Part shown: in pieces, positions 7,229 through 14,596 of the stretch
Layout: the number at the start of each line of letters is the position of its first letter
How positions within the stretch are numbered: the first letter of the stretch is position 1
Origin: Bdellovibrionales bacterium
GTDB taxonomy: Bacteria > Pseudomonadota > Alphaproteobacteria > UBA9219
Assembly (NCBI GenBank): GCA_041662785.1
Contig: JBAZRW010000019.1
Span: 1-17,880 of the forward strand
DNA length: 17,880 bases
Direction: 5' to 3'
Notes under the pieces: generated by a model
Databases searched by the model: none
What the model was told of the DNA's origin: nothing
The model's input: only the letters and a program-made list of their open reading frames with translations
Position numbers and translations under genes: made by a program

Positions 7229-8353
7229 TTACTTCTTTTCCGCTTCGATCTCCGCCACGCGCGCCTCGACAAGCTCGGCCAAATGCTCGACAATGTCGCC
7301 GTCTTTTAACCGATGATCGGCGACACCTTTGATATAAATCTGGTGCGTGTTGTTACCGCCGCCCGTGATGCCGATGTCCGTGTGCATGGCCTCGCCCGGC
7401 CCGTTGACGACGCAGCCGATAACGGACACCGTAAGCGGCGTTGTGATGTGGGCAAGGCGTTCTTCAAGAAGTTGAACGGTTTTAATCACGTCATAGCGGC
7501 GGCGGGCGCAGGTGGGGCAGGACACGATGGTGATGCCGCGCGAGCGCAGACCCATCGATTTAAGAATTTCATAACCGACGCGCACTTCCTCTTCTGGCTC
7601 GGCGGAAAGCGAGACGCGGATTGTGTCGCCAATGCCTTCGGCCAACAAAAGACCCATGCCGATGGAGCTTTTGACGGTGCCGGTACGAAGGCCGCCCGCT
7701 TCGGTTACGCCAACGTGCAAGGGATAATCGCACGCGGCGGCGAGGCCGCGATAGGCCGCGACGGCCAGAAATACGTCCGAGGCCTTGACGCTGATTTTGA
7801 AGTTGAAGAAGTCGTGATCTTCAAGAATGCGGGCGTGCGCCATCGCGCTTTCGACCATGGCCTCGGGGCAAGGTTCTCCGTATTTTTCAAGAAGCTCTTG
7901 TTCAAGAGAGCCTGCGTTCACGCCGATGCGGATCGAGCAGTTGTGATCCTTGGCGGCGCGGACGATTTCGGCGACGCGGTCGGCAGAGCCGATGTTGCCC
8001 GGATTGATACGAAGGCACGCGGCACCTGCCTCGGCGGCTTCGATCCCGCGCTTGTAGTGGAAATGAATGTCGGCCACGACGGGAACGGAAACGGCTTTGA
8101 CGATTTCTTTCAGCGCGGCGGTGGATTCTTCATCAGGGCAAGAGCAGCGCACGATGTCCACGCCCACGGCCTCCATGCGCTTGATCTGCTCAATCGTTGC
8201 TTTGGCATCTGATGTCAGCGTGTTGGTCATGGACTGGACGGTGATGGGGGCATCGCCACCCACGGGCACATTGCCAACCATAATTTGGCGTGACTTACGA
8301 CGTGCAATTTTTTTCCATGGGCGATGGGCGTTGATGTCGTTTAGCTGATCCAT
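7229..8353 (-). CDS. ispG: 4-hydroxy-3-methylbut-2-enyl diphosphate synthase (IspG/GcpE)
   Basis: IspG is the 4Fe-4S enzyme of the non-mevalonate (MEP) isoprenoid pathway that converts MEcPP to HMBPP. The 374-residue length matches the short bacterial form. The N-terminal TIM-barrel part shows VGGDAPITVQSMTNTLT and LRINPGNIG. The C-terminal cluster domain has Cys279 and Cys282 (IVSCPTCARRRYD) and Cys314 with Glu321 (GCVVNGPGEA), the expected ligands. The ATG has ggaaag a few bases upstream. It follows the rodZ-like gene after 15 bases on the same strand, the same order as in E. coli, so the two are probably one operon. Confidence 0.98.
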   Translation of the reverse strand: MDQLNDINAHRPWKKIARRKSRQIMVGNVPVGGDAPITVQSMTNTLTSDAKATIEQIKRMEAVGVDIVRCSCPDEESTAALKEIVKAVSVPVVADIHFHYKRGIEAAEAGAACLRINPGNIGSADRVAEIVRAAKDHNCSIRIGVNAGSLEQELLEKYGEPCPEAMVESAMAHARILEDHDFFNFKISVKASDVFLAVAAYRGLAAACDYPLHVGVTEAGGLRTGTVKSSIGMGLLLAEGIGDTIRVSLSAEPEEEVRVGYEILKSMGLRSRGITIVSCPTCARRRYDVIKTVQLLEERLAHITTPLTVSVIGCVVNGPGEAMHTDIGITGGGNNTHQIYIKGVADHRLKDGDIVEHLAELVEARVAEIEAEKK

Positions 8354-8368
8354 AGGGGCTTTCCTTGT

Positions 8369-9544
8369 TTATTCCTGATTTTCTGTCGTTGTTTCCGATT
8401 TTGTCAAACGGGCCTTAAGCTTGTCCGCGTCCAAAGGAATAGCGCGTACGACGCGCCCCGTGGTGTGAAGTTTGGGCAGATCAGAACCACCCGCCGAAAA
8501 GACGATGCCATCCGCGTTGCCAGTCGTAAGGCTTAGGCCTTTGCCCGCCGGAACGGTATAGGTCTCACCCGCTTTCATCGTGCGGTCAAAGATGGTTACG
8601 CCTTTGCTGTCGGTGATCAGAACCCAGCTTTCCTTGTCAGCGCGGAGGGTTAGCGGCGCTTTGCCTGTAGCCTCGGTTTTCACCTCGGGTGTGACGGGCG
8701 TAGCCGCTGGTGGCGGGGTAGGTTCGGTTTGTGTGGGCTTAACGGGCGTGGTGTCCTTTTTATCGCCCTCGCCTTTTTTAGACGGGGGCGTCGTGACGGT
8801 AGAAACGGGTTGCACCTGAGGGGGCGATACGCTGTTTTTGGTTTTAGGCTTGTCTTTATCTTCTGGTGCTGTTGGCTTTTCCCCAGCCTTCGGCTCATTG
8901 GGCTGGATCACAATGGGGGTAATCCCTTGCAAAGGCACAGCGGCACTGGGTTCTTGTGGGGGGGCTGTTGTTTCTTGCGGCGATATTTCTTGCGTTGTTT
9001 TAGGCAGCGGAAGCGGCTGCTCCACAATGGCTTTGTCAGGCGTTGAAAGGCCATACCAAAGACCATAGACAAGCAGAGCGGCCAGTGCCGCGCCAATCAT
9101 CAGGGCAATCGTTGGTACTTGGCCCTCAGACATGGGTTGCGGCATGGAAAGTTGCGGCTTACGGCGGCGTCCCACCATCTCGCGGCGGTACTGGTCGATT
9201 GCACCGCGTCCATCAAGCCCAAGATAGAGGGCATAGGTGCGCAGGAAGCCGATGACATAGGCATCGGCAGGCAAGGCCTCGTACTGGCTGTTTTCAAGGG
9301 CAACGAGATAGGACGGGCGAATGCGTAAATAATCCGAGATTGACTCAATATCTTCGTCGCGATGTTCACGAACGCGCCGAAGAATATCCCCAATCCTTTG
9401 CCCTTCGCCTACGATGGGGCGGCTTATGGGGGAGGGCATTGTTGAGGGGGTTAATCCTCCGTCAGGCTGCGTGCTGCCCCCTTGGGGAGCACGCAGCTGC
9501 GAGGCGCGAACGGAAGGGCGGGGTGGTTGTCTTTTGGAAGCCAT
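8369..9544 (-). CDS. rodZ: RodZ-like helix-turn-helix membrane protein
   Basis: RodZ links the MreB cytoskeleton to the cell-wall elongation machinery. This 391-residue protein (from the ATG at 9544) has a low-complexity basic N-terminus (1-45) and a Cro/CI-like helix-turn-helix domain (about 47-120; RIGDILRRVREHRDEDIESI, LVALENSQYEALPADAYVIG, FLRTYALYLGL). One membrane span lies at about 143-166 (ALMIGAALAALLVYGLWYGL). A long Pro/Thr/Lys-rich periplasmic linker (about 170-292) leads to a C-terminal DUF4115-type beta domain (about 296-380; SWVLITDSKGVTIFDRTMKA, GETYTVPAGKGLSLTTGNAD). The order HTH-membrane-linker-DUF4115 is the RodZ architecture. A TTG at 9556 would add only four residues. 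Position upstream of ispG supports the call. Confidence 0.9.
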   Translation of the reverse strand: MASKRQPPRPSVRASQLRAPQGGSTQPDGGLTPSTMPSPISRPIVGEGQRIGDILRRVREHRDEDIESISDYLRIRPSYLVALENSQYEALPADAYVIGFLRTYALYLGLDGRGAIDQYRREMVGRRRKPQLSMPQPMSEGQVPTIALMIGAALAALLVYGLWYGLSTPDKAIVEQPLPLPKTTQEISPQETTAPPQEPSAAVPLQGITPIVIQPNEPKAGEKPTAPEDKDKPKTKNSVSPPQVQPVSTVTTPPSKKGEGDKKDTTPVKPTQTEPTPPPAATPVTPEVKTEATGKAPLTLRADKESWVLITDSKGVTIFDRTMKAGETYTVPAGKGLSLTTGNADGIVFSAGGSDLPKLHTTGRVVRAIPLDADKLKARLTKSETTTENQE

Positions 9545-9609
9545 AAGATGATACAACGTAAGATGTTAGCGGAAAAAGAAGCATAGAACATTTTTATCAA
9601 AGGTAAAAG

Positions 9610-10413
9610 TTATCCTTGCGTTATTTTTGGGCCTCGCCGTGCAGCCAAAAGGCCAAAAGCGACGAATCCGAACCAAAGAGCGGCTTGCAGGGGCGGATAG
9701 GGCGTCGCGATCACAAAAATGACGGCCACGGGGATCTTCGCCGCGGCAGAAAGGCGCATAGCATCCGGCAAGGCAGGCCTTATTTTGAAGAGAGGGGCAA
9801 CAATCAGGATAAGAATAGCCCCCAAAAAGGCCGTAAAAAGATGGGTCATGAAAACAAGGCCCGCCAGCGTAAGGGAGGAAAAGGGCAAAAAGAGCGCCTT
9901 TAAGTTTTCACCAAAGCTGATCCAGTTTTCATGGGTCATGGTGACCTTTTGTGTCGGGTCGAAGGGGCTTATTTTTAAGGTCTTCTGGTCGGCGTTATAA
10001 ATGGCAAAATGATCCTTCCCCGCAATAAAAAGGATTTTCTCGTCCGCCATTTTCTTTTGTAGGGCAGTTTCGTCCGTCATATCGGCGTTCAGGTCGAGCA
10101 TGACTTTAACGGGCCCACCTTCTTCCTTTGCCAAAAGGGTAAAGGTTTGCGGGGTTTCGCCTTTGACCGTTAAAAGGCCGCCGTCAAGCGTGACTTCGGG
10201 GAGCTCTTGAAAAAGTGCGGCGGACTCTTCAAGCAAGGGGCGCATGGAGGGCAAGTAGATAAGACTAAGTTGAAGGACACTGATAAGGGTCGCCACCAAA
10301 ATAAAGCCAAGGCCAAAGCCTTTACGCGCCGTCATTAGCCGCTGATAAAAATCAGAGGAATAGAACGTCTGGGGAAGCTCTTTGAGAAAAGCGAGAAAAG
10401 AGGACAGGGTCAT
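9610..10413 (-). CDS. DUF1189-like integral membrane protein
   Basis: This is a 267-residue membrane protein. One span lies near the N-terminus (about 32-54). An extracytoplasmic mixed segment (about 58-170) contains ELPEVTLDGGLLTVKGETPQ. Three or four C-terminal spans follow (about 176-209, 226-241 and 243-258), with a basic tail. This arrangement, one span then a soluble domain with a PE(V/I)T...G.L motif then a spans bundle, matches DUF1189 (YfaA-like) proteins of unknown function. The ATG at 10413 is preceded by a purine-rich stretch. It lies between dapF (38 bases upstream) and rodZ (65 bases to the ATG at 9544) on the same strand, so it may be cotranscribed with them. I do not assign a function. 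Confidence 0.7.
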   Translation of the reverse strand: MTLSSFLAFLKELPQTFYSSDFYQRLMTARKGFGLGFILVATLISVLQLSLIYLPSMRPLLEESAALFQELPEVTLDGGLLTVKGETPQTFTLLAKEEGGPVKVMLDLNADMTDETALQKKMADEKILFIAGKDHFAIYNADQKTLKISPFDPTQKVTMTHENWISFGENLKALFLPFSSLTLAGLVFMTHLFTAFLGAILILIVAPLFKIRPALPDAMRLSAAAKIPVAVIFVIATPYPPLQAALWFGFVAFGLLAARRGPKITQG

Positions 10414-10451
10414 GACGTTTTTTCCATTTTTAAAGGGCGTGTCGCGGGTGT

Positions 10452-11273
10452 TTATAGAAAAAGAGTGCCTTGAAAGCTAAGCGCCGTTGGCCCGAGCAGA
10501 ATAACATGCCCGTCGGCCTCGCGCCATTCAATCGTGAGAGAGCCGCCGTCTAGCCGAACCTCGGCTTTGCGCTCGGTCAAGCCGCGCCTTGCTGCCGCGA
10601 CAAGTGTCGCGCAAGCGCCAGAACCACAAGCTTCGGTGATGCCTGTACCGCGCTCCCACACCCGCATGCGAATGGTTTGGGAGCCTAAAACCTGTGCAAA
10701 CTCGATATTGCAGCGTTCGGGAAACAGGGGGTGATGCTCTAGTTTGGGGCCGATGGTCGCCAAAGGAACCGCCAAAACGTCGGGCACAAAAAAGACAGCA
10801 TGGGGGTTGCCCATGCTGACGCAACAGGCGGGCGGAACGTCGTGCCCTGCCATAGGAACATTGAGCGTGTCGACGTCGTCAGCCAAGGGAATCTCGCGCG
10901 GCAACAGGCGCGGTGGGCCGAAATCAACGGCAATCAGGTCTTCGGCTTCCTGCCAGACTTTAAGCAGCCCTGCGATGGTTTGGATCACGCCTGTGGCGCG
11001 GCCGTTTTCTTTGAATAAAAGCCGTGCGACGCAGCGCGTCGCGTTCCCGCATGCGCCCGCGATAGAGCCATCGGCGTTATACATATGCATATAAAGGTCA
11101 GCGGTTGGGTCTTGGGGGGGGGCAAGGATGATCAGCTGGTCATAGCCGATGCCGCGATGGCGGTCGGCCACGCGCAGGCAAAAGGTGGTGTCGGGCAAAA
11201 AACCGTCGGCGCGACCATCGATAATCACGAAGTCGTTGCCAAGGCCGTGCATTTTTATAAAGTCGCGGGGCAT
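10452..11273 (-). CDS. dapF: Diaminopimelate epimerase
   Basis: DapF interconverts LL- and meso-diaminopimelate, giving the cross-linking residue of peptidoglycan and the precursor of lysine. The 273-residue protein shows MHGLGNDFVIIDGR at the start and the two catalytic cysteines: Cys75 in IAGACGNATRCVA and Cys216 in TEACGSGACATLVAA. SMGNPHAVFFV and RVWERGTGITEACG are further signature segments. The ATG at 11273 has an aaagg-type ribosome binding site (aaaggtctgacaaa). It is cofactor-independent and cytosolic. It is the first gene of a minus-strand run and is divergent from the glycosylase gene. Its promoter must lie in 11274-11350. Confidence 0.98.
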   Translation of the reverse strand: MPRDFIKMHGLGNDFVIIDGRADGFLPDTTFCLRVADRHRGIGYDQLIILAPPQDPTADLYMHMYNADGSIAGACGNATRCVARLLFKENGRATGVIQTIAGLLKVWQEAEDLIAVDFGPPRLLPREIPLADDVDTLNVPMAGHDVPPACCVSMGNPHAVFFVPDVLAVPLATIGPKLEHHPLFPERCNIEFAQVLGSQTIRMRVWERGTGITEACGSGACATLVAAARRGLTERKAEVRLDGGSLTIEWREADGHVILLGPTALSFQGTLFL

Positions 11274-11356
11274 TTTGTCAGACCTTTATGAAGGCGAGTC
11301 ACGTTTCCCAATGAAAATAGGGCGCGGACGAGCGCAAAACAATCCATAAATTCTAG

Positions 11357-11535
11357 AAAGGAGGAAGGCCCCGCCTTGGCCGGTGTCATGCAATCCTCCG
11401 TGGCCTGCAGTTTGCAGGTGGGTGCCATATATCTAAAGCCACGGCCTTAGTCAGAGACGGCTCCCGGAGGTGTATCATTAGGGCCCCGGGGATTTTGATG
11501 CTGTCGCGCCACGCAGAAACCTTCCACCTAGGACT
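11357..11535 (+). ncRNA. Candidate rod-like structured RNA (possibly 6S-like)
   Basis: The divergent intergenic region folds by eye into one long interrupted hairpin. ggaggaagg (11360-11368) pairs with ccttccacc (11520-11528), one mismatch. tggccggtgtcat (11377-11389) pairs with 11498-11511, including several G-U pairs. aatcctc (11392-11398) pairs with ggggatt (11488-11494). ccgtggc (11398-11404) pairs with gccacgg (11438-11444) and encloses a small ctgca-gtt-tgcag hairpin. G-U pairs favour the plus strand as the transcript. A rod of about 170-180 bases with internal loops is the general shape of 6S RNA, but I could not match specific 6S sequence signatures. A possible -10 (cataaa, 11345-11350) precedes it. 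The pairing is seen; identity and expression are inferred. Confidence 0.4.
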
Positions 11536-11542
11536 ATACTGC

Positions 11543-11568
11543 AAAAGACCTAGAAAAGGGAGTCTTTT
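11543..11568 (+). terminator. Possible terminator hairpin after RNA candidate
   Basis: aaaagac (11543-11549) and gtctttt (11562-11568) form a 7-base stem with a 12-base loop. The right arm ends in four T and is followed by cggtg, so the T-run is short. It could end the rod-like RNA upstream or act in the 5' leader of the glycosylase mRNA. Confidence 0.35.
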
Positions 11569-11633
11569 CGGTGTGTGGGCATGGGTGCAGAGAACCCTTG
11601 CGATTTTCCTTTTTTCCCTTCAAAACGGTTGTT

Positions 11634-12458
11634 ATGGAGCAAGTTTTATCGACGATAGAGGCTTTGGTTTGGCAGGTTGAGGCAGGCGCTGATGAAGCGA
11701 TCTGTAACGATGCCGGATTCGAACAATGGAAAGGCCGTACCGCGAGCGTTCCATCTGTTGCGCCTGTCCCCGCCGCTGCTGCGCCCCCTTTGGCTCCGCT
11801 GGCCTTTGTTTCCCAGCCTTCCAAGCCACTTGCCGCAGCGCCAGCGCTTGCCCGCCCACCGGCAGAGCCTTTGGCGGCGACCACGCTGGAGCAGCTTAGG
11901 GACTCTTTGGCTTGTTTTGAGGGCTGTGGCCTTAAGGCGACCGCTATGAATCTTGTTTTTGCGGCGGGAAATCCTAAAGCCAAGATCATGATCGTGGGCG
12001 ATGTGCCTGCCGAGGACGAGGATCGCCAAGGACTGCCTTTTGTCGGCGAAAGTGGCCACCTTTTGGACAAGATGCTGGCATCCATAGGTCTTGACCGCGA
12101 GTCTGTCTATCTGACCAACCTTGTTTTTTGGAGGCCTCCTGGTAATCGTTCTCCCAGCGAAGTTGAGGTTGAGGCCTGTCTGCCTTTTACGGAGAGACAT
12201 ATCGCTCTTGTTCAGCCCAAGCTCCTTATCGTGATGGGGCAGTTGGCGACCAAGACTCTTTTGAGAACCAAAGATACTTTTTCCAAAAAGCGGGGGCAAT
12301 GGACGAGCTACAGCCCTTGTCTTGGCGATCCTGTGCGAGAGGAAATCCGCTGTTTGCCGTTTTATCATCCCACCTATTTACTTCGCCAGCCAGCGGCAAA
12401 AAGGCAGGCGTGGGTTGATTTATTGCGTTTGAAGCAAGAAATTAACGACACTATCTAA
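11634..12458 (+). CDS. Uracil-DNA glycosylase, family 4-like
   Basis: This 274-residue enzyme should remove uracil from DNA in base-excision repair. An N-terminal helix (EALVWQVEAGADEAI) and an Ala/Pro-rich linker (about 38-83) precede the catalytic domain (about 84-270). Motifs: IVGDVPAEDEDRQGLPFVGE (about 120-139, where most family 4 enzymes have GEAPG), NLVFWRPPGNRSP (162-174) and FYHPTYLLRQP (243-253). Of the usual four Fe-S cysteines, Cys94, Cys98 (spaced by three residues) and Cys182 are visible, but the KCRPP position is Trp166. The same FWRPP form is, as I recall, common in alphaproteobacteria. I chose the ATG at 11634 because the family start lies there; a GTG at 11571 would extend into the intergenic hairpin. 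Confidence 0.88.
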   Translation: MEQVLSTIEALVWQVEAGADEAICNDAGFEQWKGRTASVPSVAPVPAAAAPPLAPLAFVSQPSKPLAAAPALARPPAEPLAATTLEQLRDSLACFEGCGLKATAMNLVFAAGNPKAKIMIVGDVPAEDEDRQGLPFVGESGHLLDKMLASIGLDRESVYLTNLVFWRPPGNRSPSEVEVEACLPFTERHIALVQPKLLIVMGQLATKTLLRTKDTFSKKRGQWTSYSPCLGDPVREEIRCLPFYHPTYLLRQPAAKRQAWVDLLRLKQEINDTI

Positions 12459-12546
12459 TTGAATCGTCATGAATTAACAATCATTAAGGCGAAAGCAATA
12501 GATAAAGCTTGTCCGCCGTTCAATAAGCCGCTAGTACGGCGCTCGT

Positions 12547-14412
12547 ATGATGATACCAAAAACTTTAGGTCGGGGTCTTGCAACCAGCGCACAACTAGCC
12601 CTTGTTGCTTTTTTAAGTATAGGCCTGACCACAACTACTCATAACAGTGTTGCGAGTACTTTGTCTTCACAGAAGACAAGGGCGATTGTCGCTGCCCCTT
12701 CCAAAGAAGAGTTGCTTGCGGCTGAAAAAGCGGCGCGCCTTGATAAGGCCATGGGGGCTCTCTGCGAAAAAGAGGCTGCGCTTTATCGCCTCGTTTTCGC
12801 GGCCCAAGGGCGCGGCGCGTGGAAAGCTGCCGACGAGCTGGCCAAGAAAATCACGGATCAACGTCTTATGGGCGCGGTGCTTGCCGATCGCTTTGAAAAG
12901 CGCGGCGCGAGCGGGCTGGAACTGGCGGCTTGGCTGCAGGCTTATGCGACGCTGCCTCAGGCGGATGATTTTTATGCTAAGGCCAAAAAGGACGGCATGA
13001 CTTCTTTGACGCGCCCTCAGTCGACGGATGCGTGGAGCGACGAGGGCGAGATCGACGGTGCGGCGAATTTTGCGCCTGACTTGATGGTCAAAAACACGGC
13101 GGCTAATTCTCAAACCAATAGTTTGGCGCGTGCGATCCAGCGCACGCTCCGCAAAGGGGATCCTTGGGCGGCGCGTAATCTGCTGCTTGAGGCGCAAAAC
13201 CAAAAGAAATTGGAGGGTACTTTTGCCCATGACGCGCAGGCTGTTATTGGCGCTGCGTTTTTCAGGGTGGGCGAACGTGACCAAGCGATGGCCTTGACGG
13301 GCGCGGCGGCTGGAGCCAATCAGCCGCTTGGTCTTTGGATCAGGGGCTTGATTGCATGGGAAAAGAACGATGCGCCGATGGCGCGGATGATGTTCTCGCG
13401 CTTGGCCGAGCATCCTGCCCTTAATGAAGGAAATCGTGCAGCGGCGCATTTTTGGGCCTATCGCGCCGAAAAAGCGCAAGGAAGTGGGACAGAAGCGCGC
13501 CGCCATCTTGAAGAAGCCGCCCGCGTGCCGCGCAGTTTCTATGGCCTTTTGGCAGGGCAGCTTTTGGGGCGCAGCCCTGTGGCGATTTTAAGCAAGGATG
13601 AGGCTCCCTCCGTTTGGGATGCAACCGCCCGTTCTATTTTACTGAAGTATCAGGCGGGCTGGCGTGCCCTTGCCCTTGTGCAAGTGGGGCAGCTTGCCCT
13701 CGCCGAGGGTGAACTTCGTCGCTTGAACCCGCAAAACGATCCGGATAAGCAACAAGCCATGATGGCGTTGGCCCGTTATGTGCCGATGCCCGCGCTGGCG
13801 CTGAAACTAGCCCACTTATCGCGTGAAAATGGATTTGATTTGGCTCTTTATCCGCTTTTGCCGTGGCAGCCCAAGGAGGGCTATCAAGTGGATCGCGCCT
13901 TGATGTTTGCTTTGGCCCGACATGAGTCCTTGTTTGATCCAATGGCGATGAGCGCGAGGGGAGCGCAGGGCTTGATGCAAATCATGCCGGCGACCGCCAG
14001 TGTCATGGCGGACAATGAGGAGGACGTTCGTGCAATCGCTCACCAAGACAAGCTCTTTGACCCCGCCTATAACATAGAGCTTGGTCAAAAGTACGTGCAG
14101 CATCTGGCGGCCATGCCCCAGATAGGAAATAATTTGATCCTTCTTTTGGCGGCCTATAATGGCGGGCCGGCCAAGGCGATCAACTTGGCCTCAAGCCGAG
14201 ATGGAGCCGATCCCCTCCTGTTCCTTGAAAGCATGCCTGTGCGTGAAACGCGCAACTATGTCGCTCGCGTTTTGCCCCATTATTGGGCTTACCGCGCCCG
14301 TTTGGGAAAATCGCTCTCTTCCCTCAAACAAATGGCGGAAGGGCGGTGGCCGACAACCTCCCTGCGTGAGGAGACGACTTTGCGTGTCGCCGAAGTGGTT
14401 AACGCGCGGTAG
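12547..14412 (+). CDS. Soluble lytic murein transglycosylase (Slt-like)
   Basis: This 621-residue exported enzyme cleaves the glycan strands of peptidoglycan to 1,6-anhydromuropeptides. An N-terminal signal sequence is visible (about 12-37, hydrophobic QLALVAFLSIGL, possible cleavage after VAS). A long alpha-helical TPR-like superhelix (about 50-440) with repeated Ala-rich helices forms the Slt70-type ring. The C-terminal SLT domain has the catalytic Glu460 in FALARHESLFDPMA. It also has ARGAQGLMQIMPATASVMA, AAYNGGP (535-541) and ESMPVRETRNYVARVLPHY. The start at ATG 12547 has no strong ribosome binding site; the next codon is also ATG. The gene lies 88 bases after the glycosylase stop. That gap holds no gene, only an A/T-rich stretch and a short gccg-ctagta-cggc palindrome near 12526-12539. 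Confidence 0.95.
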   Translation: MMIPKTLGRGLATSAQLALVAFLSIGLTTTTHNSVASTLSSQKTRAIVAAPSKEELLAAEKAARLDKAMGALCEKEAALYRLVFAAQGRGAWKAADELAKKITDQRLMGAVLADRFEKRGASGLELAAWLQAYATLPQADDFYAKAKKDGMTSLTRPQSTDAWSDEGEIDGAANFAPDLMVKNTAANSQTNSLARAIQRTLRKGDPWAARNLLLEAQNQKKLEGTFAHDAQAVIGAAFFRVGERDQAMALTGAAAGANQPLGLWIRGLIAWEKNDAPMARMMFSRLAEHPALNEGNRAAAHFWAYRAEKAQGSGTEARRHLEEAARVPRSFYGLLAGQLLGRSPVAILSKDEAPSVWDATARSILLKYQAGWRALALVQVGQLALAEGELRRLNPQNDPDKQQAMMALARYVPMPALALKLAHLSRENGFDLALYPLLPWQPKEGYQVDRALMFALARHESLFDPMAMSARGAQGLMQIMPATASVMADNEEDVRAIAHQDKLFDPAYNIELGQKYVQHLAAMPQIGNNLILLLAAYNGGPAKAINLASSRDGADPLLFLESMPVRETRNYVARVLPHYWAYRARLGKSLSSLKQMAEGRWPTTSLREETTLRVAEVVNAR

Positions 14413-14464
14413 TTTTTAACGGCTTTTTGCCTCTTTTTTCTCGTTTCCCCTTCATCGAATCTGC

Positions 14465-14470
14465 TATAAC
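14465..14470 (+). promoter_or_regulatory. -10 box of SRP RNA gene
   Basis: tataac lies 7 bases before the first base of the SRP RNA stem at 14477, the distance expected for a -10 hexamer and its start site. No good -35 is visible in the pyrimidine-rich stretch upstream. The 64-base gap after the transglycosylase gene otherwise contains only this promoter. Confidence 0.55.
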
Positions 14471-14476
14471 CCCCTC

Positions 14477-14574
14477 GGGAGGTTGGCGATGGGCAGATCC
14501 CGTGCCAACCCGGTCAGGGCCGAAAGGCAGCAGCCGTACCATGTTTCGATCTGGGTCATTGTCCAGCCTCCCAC
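14477..14574 (+). ncRNA. ffs: Small SRP RNA (4.5S)
   Basis: This is the RNA core of the signal recognition particle, which binds Ffh and targets nascent membrane proteins to the inner membrane. The conserved domain IV is present: ggtcagg followed by gccgaaaggcagcagcc (about 14512-14534), with the GNRA-type tetraloop and the asymmetric cagcag loop that Ffh contacts. The ends close perfectly: gggaggttgg (14477-14486) pairs with ccagcctccc (14563-14572), including one G-U. The rod of about 98 bases matches the short bacterial type. It lies 22 bases before the dnaX start. Very confident on identity; ends are accurate to a few bases. Confidence 0.95.
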
Positions 14575-14596
14575 TTTCGTTTCCAAAGGCAGCCCT

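Noticed and set aside
7313..8212. A 299-codon plus-strand open frame opposite ispG
   Set aside because: It is a compositional shadow of the G+C-rich ispG codons on the other strand. The Gly/Ala/Asp/His-rich product has no recognisable domain, and ispG is unambiguous.
12475..12488. Possible CtrA cell-cycle regulator site (ttaacaatcattaa) before the lytic transglycosylase gene
   Set aside because: The two TTAA halves are separated by six bases, whereas the CtrA consensus needs seven, and no second site is present.
14483..14596. Longer N-terminus for DnaX from an ATG at 14483
   Set aside because: The segment is the SRP RNA itself, with perfect end pairing and the conserved domain IV. The residues it would encode do not resemble DnaX.
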